In this document: one piece after another, positions 58,847 to 64,000 of the stretch | How positions within the stretch are numbered: the first letter of the stretch is position 1 | How the letters are laid out: each line of letters opens with the position of its first letter | Source of the DNA: Typhlomys cinereus | Lineage: Eukaryota; Chordata; Mammalia; Rodentia; Platacanthomyidae | DNA: 64,000 nt | Assembly (NCBI GenBank): GCA_023101885.1 | Contig: JALPQD010000004.1 | Location: forward strand, 11,305,688-11,369,687 | Direction of reading: 5' to 3' | Position numbers and translations under genes: made by a program | The notes under the pieces: generated by a model | Told to the model about the DNA's origin: nothing | Database searches by the model: none | Seen by the model: only the letters and a program-made list of their open reading frames with translations

Positions 58847-60379
58847 ATCTGATTCTTCTCCCAGTGTCAGCACCTGGGTTGGTCTAGAGGGCCCTGGGTG
58901 CCTCCGTCTTTGTTTTCTTTTGGGACATTCTCGTGCCCAATGGCCAGGGTCGGCCTCCGTTGCCCAATCCTCCCTGCCTATCATTCTTCCTATCCTGAAC
59001 TACAGCGGCCAGGATTTGAGTTAATCTCTTGTCCTGTCATCTTTCTCTCATGCTTTCTCTTTTTCCTTTTTCTCTTCCTCATCATCCCTATTATAATAGA
59101 CCTTCTCAGCTACCTGCACCAGATCCCTTAGCGACTTATCCTGTAATCCTTCTATCCTCTGTAATTTCTTCTTAATGTCTTTGGCAGACTGATCTATGAA
59201 GGCTACCATAACAGTTGCCTTCTGCTCGGGGCTCATGGAGTCAAAGGGGGTAAACCTTCTGAAAGCCTCCATAAGACGTTCTAAGTACACCACAGGTGCT
59301 TCCTCTGGGCCCTGTATCACTTCTCTTACCTTGGCCAAATTGGTGGGGCGCTTTGCTGCCCCTCGAAGACCTGCCATCAGAGTCTGGCGGTAGACCTTGA
59401 GCCACTCCTACCTTCAGGCGTGTTGTAGTCCCAGTTGGGTCGAGTTAGGGGGGAGGCAGCATCAATGAGGGCTGGGACAATGGTTGGCCTCCCATCATCT
59501 CCCTGGACGTGCTTTCGTGCCTCCAACAGGACTCGCTGTTTCTCCTCCGAGGTGAGAAGAACCTGCAGGAGTTTTTGACAATCTTCCCAGGTAGGCTGGT
59601 GGGAAAACAAGACTGACTCTATAAGAGAATCAGGGCGTCAGGGTTTTCAGAAAAGGTCGGATTCTGATTTCTCCAATTGTAGAGGTCCGAGGAGGAGAAG
59701 GGCCAATACTGCAGGGGTTTGTGACCCTGTTCGTCCAGGGTCCCAAAGGCCCGCAGTGGCAGGGTGGGAACGGGTCCGGCTCCACGGGGTGCTGAGTTTT
59801 GCTGACTCCGGGTGCCAGCCGCTGGACCCTGCAGTTGTGGAGAGTCAATCGAGGATGCAGGTAAGGAGGGGTCAGGGGAAGGGAGTTCTGCTAGCAGAGG
59901 AGTGTAGGGGCCTTGTGGAAAGTAGGGTGGGGGCAATTCCTGCAACAAGGTGTCCTGGGGATCAGTGGGAAGAGGAGTGGGCTTGCGTGGGGCAGAAGGA
60001 GAAGCGGAAGCAGGAGTAGCTGCCACGAGGCAAGTAAAGAGGGAAGTCTGGGAAGGAGGGGAAGGAGGAGATCTGGGAAGGAAGGGGTGGACCCATAAGG
60101 GTGGGTCCCGCACCAAATCCTCCCATATGATGATGTAGGGGACTTGGTCCAGGTGTCCGTGGGGTCCGGACTGGAAGATGCAGCTCTTGACAGCTGCAAT
60201 GAGATCGCTCTGGAAAGAGCCTTCCAATGACCAACCTACCCCAAGGATGGCCATTCAGACCTGCAGAAAGTTTGCCATTGTCCTTTCCTAACTTCTAGTG
60301 AAAGGTTATGTCCTCTTTCCCTAACGTCCGTCCAATGGTCCAGAATAAGAGACAAAGGGGTGGAAACAGTTTGCCCCAT
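58844..60379 (-). pseudogene. gag: gag pseudogene (MA, p12-like, CA, NC)
   Basis: ATG at 60,377-60,379 opens '[16 protein letters not shown]', a matrix start with a myristoylation-type Gly2. A frameshift near 60,240 enters a long proline-rich part with a 'PPPY' late-domain motif. CA begins around 'QYWPFSSSDLYNW'. Shifts near 59,630 and 59,408 separate CA pieces, the last carrying the major homology region ('QGPEEAPVVYLERLMEAF') and a Lys/Glu-rich helix ending at a TGA (59,048). NC is degraded: 'GHWARECP' remains but I find no intact upstream CxxC, so the zinc knuckle looks lost. The frame ends at the TAG at 58,844. Confidence 0.95.
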
Positions 60380-60577
60380 TTCTCCCTTCAAATGAAAGCG
60401 AAACCAAAGACAGAAAAACATAGTACACAGAACAATCAGACACGTTGTAAGCACAGATCTCCCTGCAAGGCTTCTCCACGTTAGAGCAAACGCCTGTGAG
60501 CCTGGGAAAGAATACCTCGGGGACAAGCGGGAGTACGTCCCTGGCCCCTGTCCGAATAGCTGGATTATCCATCTCAA
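60380..60577 (-). pseudogene. Glyco-Gag-like in-frame leader extension of gag
   Basis: The gag frame stays open for 66 codons upstream of the gag ATG, from a TTG near 60,577 (a TAG lies two codons before it). The extension has a hydrophobic run '[20 protein letters not shown]' just before the matrix start, preceded by a basic/polar part. Murine leukaemia viruses make a glycosylated Gag from a CUG in the leader, with the same placement and a single membrane segment. I see no strong initiator codon, and the downstream gag is broken, so this is a fossil at best. Confidence 0.55.
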
Positions 60578-60873
60578 ATGCTATCCCTGAGTTTGGAGCG
60601 TCCTCCGTACTCTTTGAGGTGTATCGGCACGTCTGCCCACCTCTCTAAGGGTATAGCCCAGACTCCGGTCTCGGCACCCACAGTGCCCCGGCTACCAGAT
60701 GCTGGTCTCGGCACTCACAGTGCCCCAGCCGCCAAAATTCAGAACCCAGGAAAAACAAGATTAGACAACCAGAACAAGGCAGACACAACAGCATGCACAG
60801 AGATACTCATGCACTCTCTTGTCTCCAGACGGCCTCCAATCTGCTCTTCGTGATCTCCAGTGAGGGTACTCCC
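60380..60873 (-). other. Proviral 5' leader
   Basis: About 0.49 kb between PBS and gag ATG, with no ORF other than the glyco-Gag-like extension. It has two tandem hairpins, GGCAC-loop-GTGCC, at 60,673-60,687 and 60,710-60,724, within a 37-bp direct repeat. Packaging or dimerisation roles would be expected in this interval. I did not find a convincing splice donor. Confidence 0.7.
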
Positions 60874-60891
60874 TTCCTGGCCAATGCACCA
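60874..60891 (-). promoter_or_regulatory. Primer binding site, tRNA-Gly type
   Basis: TGGTGCATTGGCCAGGAA on the minus strand, two bases after the LTR end. It complements the 3' end of tRNA-Gly(GCC) with one mismatch in the last bases. tRNA-Gly is used by several gammaretroviruses and related ERVs, whereas many murine leukaemia viruses use tRNA-Pro. Confidence 0.85.
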
Positions 60892-60893
60892 GA

Positions 60894-61317
60894 TGTTGGA
60901 ACCAAAGTTCTGGCACCTGATCAAGCCCCTCAACTAAAGACAAGGAGACGCCAGAATCGATGCAAAGGCAAGAGGCTTTATTCATCAGCGCGCTGGGGTC
61001 ACCCTGCTTTTCGGGAGCAATAGCAGCCCCGAGCACTTAGAACTCGGGTTTTTATAGGGCAGGGTACAAATTTCAAACATAGCAAACACAGCAAACGGGA
61101 TGAAACGTCTGGTTATTGATGATAAGGATGGCTCAAGAGGTGAAGTACAAGTCAGTATGACTAAGGGGTAAGGTACAGTTCAGTTCATCAAGAGTCAGCA
61201 TGACTAAGAGGTAAGGTACAGGTCAGTTCATCAAGAGTCAGCATGACTAAGGGGTAAGGTACAGGTCAGTTCATAAACAGGATTTCATGTTCATGTCCAC
61301 ATATGTTTATGTCCACA
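60894..61317 (-). repeat. 5' LTR of the provirus (424 bp)
   Basis: It begins TGTGGACATAAAC and ends GGTTCCAACA on the minus strand. The TATAAAA box lies at 61,049-61,056 and the AATAAA signal at 60,977-60,982. U3 holds three direct 43-bp units at 61,150-61,192, 61,193-61,235 and 61,236-61,278, against two in the 3' LTR, which explains most of the 41-bp length difference. Confidence 0.96.
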
Positions 61318-61321
61318 CTAT
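61318..61321. repeat. Proviral target-site duplication, right
   Basis: 'ctat', matching 53,043-53,046. Confidence 0.9.
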
Positions 61322-61590
61322 AATCCAGGTGACATGATAGAAATGTTTTTGCTCACAGTTCTGGAAGCAAAGGAATCCAAAGTCAAGGCACTGACAGAGT
61401 TCACATCTGATGAGGGTTCACGATGGCATCTCCTCATTATATCTTCGAATGTTAAAAGAGTCATGCTAGATCCCTAGGATCTCTTCATAATGTCCTAAAC
61501 CCCAGTCATAAGATTAGTGCCTTTATGATCTGTTAACTCCATGCTGTGATAAGATCATCTTAGCAATGACATAAACATTTTCACACACTG
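61322..61590 (-). mobile_element. MaLR-like LTR remnant interrupted by the provirus
   Basis: 'tttttgctcacagttctgga', 'tgatgagggttcacgatggc' and nearby blocks match the antisense MaLR-like remnant at 37,915-38,240. Its other end is likely just left of 53,043. Confidence 0.4.
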
Positions 61591-62620
61591 GGACCACAGT
61601 ATAAATTTGCTTTTTTGTTATTTAATGTGTTAATAAAAAAAATCTAATTTTTTATAATAATGATGAGTTTCTTATGTAATTTTATGTGGTTAAAAATATT
61701 TTCTGGGGTGTTTGTAGGTCATTCAAAACTACTGGGCCAAGAAAGTTAAAACTCTCTGCTTTAAAGTAATACTGACCTAATTATACTGCAAAATAATGTT
61801 GAAAGCTCTCCAAAAGCAAAATGTTGACCTTGTACTGACATAATTTGTGTGTTTAAGTGGAAAACACAATAAAGGTGAACTCTTGTACATTCCCTCATTT
61901 CTGTTGACAAGCAGATATGCAATTTGCTTTGTTTTGTGGTTTACATTTTTATTGAAGAATACCACACATATCAAAATACCCACAAATCATAAAATATTAA
62001 CTATTACCAAAATACTCCATATAACTGTCATTTAAGTCATAAATAGAATATTCCAGCATTCCCTCTCAGCATTGAACTTCCCAGTCATTATCTTTTTCAA
62101 TGATTTCCACTCTCTTAATTAATTTCTAACATCATTTAGTTGTACCTAATAGTGAACGGTAAAAGTAAAGATAGCTACACTAGCAAACATGAATATGTTT
62201 GCAGCTATAATTTATTCCTATCTATTATAGTGCAGCATTTCATTTCATGAAAAATATATTTCATGAATATATGTGACATTTTATATATTAAATGCTATGG
62301 AAGTTGGGTGACTGGATTGTTTCCAGTTTGGAGACATTACAAAAAAATGTCCCTATGAACATTCCACCCATGCTTTTGAAGCATGGGGAAACTGCTTATA
62401 ATTGGTGTGTAAATGCTGAATTTTAAGAAATGACTAAAAGTATTTTGTTTTACATTCAACCAATGTGCAGTATTATATATAAATCTCTTACCTTTAATTT
62501 TCCATAGGTATCTCACTATTATTGCAAGGACATTTTGTGTATAGCTCTAAGACAGGAATTATTATATCATATTCCATGCCTGGAATTACAGGTGGACAAC
62601 TACAGTCAATGAATACTTTT
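61591..62620. other. AT-rich intergenic sequence, no gene seen
   Basis: No exon, RNA gene or confident repeat was recognised. ORFs are short and AT-driven. Confidence 0.5.
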
Positions 62621-62621
62621 T

Positions 62622-62650
62622 TCATTTTTTTATTATTTATTCAATTGTGC

Positions 62651-62699
<49 letters not shown>

Positions 62700-62909
62700 A
62701 CCACGGACGAATTCGGGAACCACCATGGACCGCCTCCACCTTCTCCTTGTTTATTCTGCCCCGGGATTCACAGGCTCCGCCCTACCAGGACCAGAAACGC
62801 AGGCCGCCCCCGCTTCCGCCCGGCGTCTATATGTGGGTTCTAGGATCTGAACTCAGGACCTTCCGCCTGCAAGGCAGAGGCTTAACCCCTGAGCCACCTC
62901 TCCAGCTCC
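62622..62909 (-). mobile_element. Young B2-like SINE, antisense
   Basis: On the minus strand: 'ggagctggagaggtggctcag', 'gagttcagatcctagaaccc', CpG-rich body, '(CA)n' (plus-strand GT run 62,649-62,695) and an A-rich tail. It closely matches 27,587-27,867 and 33,509-33,843. I could not fix a TSD. Confidence 0.9.
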
Positions 62910-62929
62910 CTCACCAAAGATTTTCATGT

Positions 62930-62995
62930 AGGATCTGGGGATCAGAACTTGGGTCCCTTTGCTTGTGCAGCATTTCCCAAACCAGCTTATTCATT
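62930..62995 (-). mobile_element. Older SINE remnant, antisense
   Basis: 'ggatctggggatcagaacttgg' and 'ttgcttgtgcagca' read as the head of an old tRNA-derived SINE in the same orientation as the younger copy just before it. Confidence 0.45.
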
Positions 62996-62999
62996 TTTA

Positions 63000-63565
63000 T
63001 TCACTGGCAGCCTCATATATGAATTGAATATGTGTCTTTTTCACTTTTTTTACCCTTTATTCACCCTAATTCCTTCTCCCTTCTTTTCTCAGTGTAAACC
63101 TTCTTATTCTCAACCAGTCTCTTCTGATTTTCATGTCATTTTGCCTATGTAGTCTACTGAGCTTCTACTGCATTTTAAGTTAGGAGAGAAAGATTTGCTT
63201 TTGTCACAATTAGTGTGATTTTTCTACAAAGTATTCAGCACCCCACTTATACAGTACATTAGAGGTTCTCTGGAAAGTTGGGAGAAAAGAATAGTGGACA
63301 AGAAAGTAGGTGAATACTAGAGAAGACAATGCTGAGAGAGAGTCCACAGAATCTAAATTTAAATTGGAAATGAAAATGGAGAGAAACTCACATGTATGAA
63401 TCAAGTTAATACACTGCAAGAGTTTACCATGAAACTGACAGGCAGGAGGAAGTGAATAAGAGAAGTCAAAAAGCAGGAAGCAGGCACAGAGAGAAGATGT
63501 GTAGTCTATGCTACTTGAAAGCTTGAACTTGCAGCAGACATTATTATTTTTGAACAAGCTCTACT
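63000..63565. other. Intergenic sequence, no gene seen
   Basis: No exon, RNA gene or confident repeat was recognised. A 115-codon minus-strand ORF (63,210-63,557) has no recognisable domain. Confidence 0.5.
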
Positions 63566-63567
63566 AT

Positions 63568-63695
63568 TTTCTTATTATATGAGCTTGCAGAGAAATCAAT
63601 ATAGGGCCTCAGTTTCCTTCTCATTACAATGGAGGTCGTGGTGGTATCTATTTCCTTGAGTTAGTTTTTGGAATTAAATGAAGCAATAAATCTGA
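63568..63695 (+). mobile_element. MIR-like 3' fragment
   Basis: 'gggcctcagtttccttctca...ttacaatggagg...gttagtttttggaattaaatgaa' follows the 3' half of MIR. Confidence 0.6.
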
Positions 63696-63699
63696 AAGT

Positions 63700-64000
63700 T
63701 ATAGCTCAGGCCTCACCTAGCCTATGTTAAATTAATTGTTGAACAGAATTCATGACCCATGATATGGATGAGGGAATGCATTTCTGATGTGTAAAGACAA
63801 TTCAAACCTCTGGCCTTAAAAATATCAAGAAAATAATGTTGAAGGGTAACCCCTATGAACTATGAATTGCCCAATACAGTTGAGATTTAGAGCAGAGAGA
63901 CATTTGGGGACGGAAATGTACATGAACAAACAGGAAATGACAGCAAGAAGAAGTCATATGGAAGAAGACTGGATGAGGGAGGAGGAATTTCTTAGTTTGG
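63700..64000. other. Unannotated right edge
   Basis: Nothing recognised in the last 300 bases. Confidence 0.5.

Larger units (their letters stand above)
53047..61317 (-). mobile_element. Gammaretrovirus-like endogenous provirus, complete structure, inactivated
   Basis: An 8.27-kb provirus reading on the minus strand: 5' LTR, tRNA-Gly PBS, leader, gag, in-frame TAG, pro-pol, env, polypurine tract, 3' LTR, with a 4-bp TSD. MA starts with a myristoylation-type MGQ. CA, the protease DTGA, the YVDD polymerase site, RNase H, integrase, the CWLC SU motif and the TM fusion peptide are all recognisable. Frameshifts lie in gag (near 60,240, 59,630, 59,408 and 59,030) and pol (near 58,365, 57,195, 56,980 and 56,130), one lies in env (near 54,740), and there are several stops, so no full-length protein can be made. 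The LTRs differ at about 18 of 380 aligned positions by hand count. Confidence 0.97.

Noticed and set aside
59750..60250. Plus-strand ORFs within the provirus (for example 59,756-60,019)
   Set aside because: They are shadows of the proline-rich gag sequence on the opposite strand.

Overview
The window is mammalian nuclear DNA, almost certainly from a rodent. It is AT-rich, dense in LINE-1 (L1) 3' ends, and carries several copies of a B2-like tRNA-derived SINE (opening 'ggctggagaggtggctcag'), CT/CA/GATA microsatellites and MaLR-, MIR- and L2-like fossils. The SINE points to a mouse-like (myodont) rodent; the species is not determined. I found no host protein-coding exon, tRNA or rRNA gene. Short ORFs outside the provirus are chance readings of repeats.

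Positions 1-24,985: a head-to-tail segmental duplication. Copy 1 (1-9,112) and copy 3 (14,985-24,103) lie about 14,988 bp apart and are nearly identical from about 1,080 onward. Between them is a truncated copy (9,113-14,097) matching unit positions about 1,595-6,597. It carries dozens of single-base indels, so it may be a decayed third copy or an unpolished long-read gap fill. An 0.89 kb segment not seen elsewhere (14,098-14,984) follows it. Each unit holds sense and antisense L1 3'UTR pieces, L1 ORF2 fragments and a CT microsatellite.

Positions 25,000-51,700: a gene desert of interspersed repeats. L1 3' ends, several with clear target-site duplications (TSDs), lie at 24.4, 29.6-30.7, 34.2, 39.2-40.1, 40.8-42.2 and 46.4 kb. 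B2-like SINEs lie at 27.6, 31.2, 31.5, 33.5 and 38.4 kb. There is a pure (CTG)21 tract at 40.2 kb and a compound TAGG/GATA tract at 31.4 kb.

Positions 51,748-52,354: a solo LTR with a 6-bp TSD (atgcat), class II (ERVK-like) by that criterion.

Positions 53,047-61,317: a complete but inactivated gammaretrovirus-like provirus on the minus strand. It has two TG...CA LTRs (424 and 383 bp), a 4-bp TSD (ctat), a tRNA-Gly primer binding site with one mismatch, a leader with twin hairpins, a glyco-Gag-like in-frame extension, gag, an in-frame TAG at the gag-pol junction, pro-pol, env and a polypurine tract. Every gene is broken by stops or frameshifts. By hand count the LTRs differ at about 18 of 380 aligned sites, so it is a moderately young insertion.

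Positions 61,322-64,000: the interrupted old MaLR-like repeat, AT-rich sequence, a minus-strand B2-like SINE and a MIR-like fossil.
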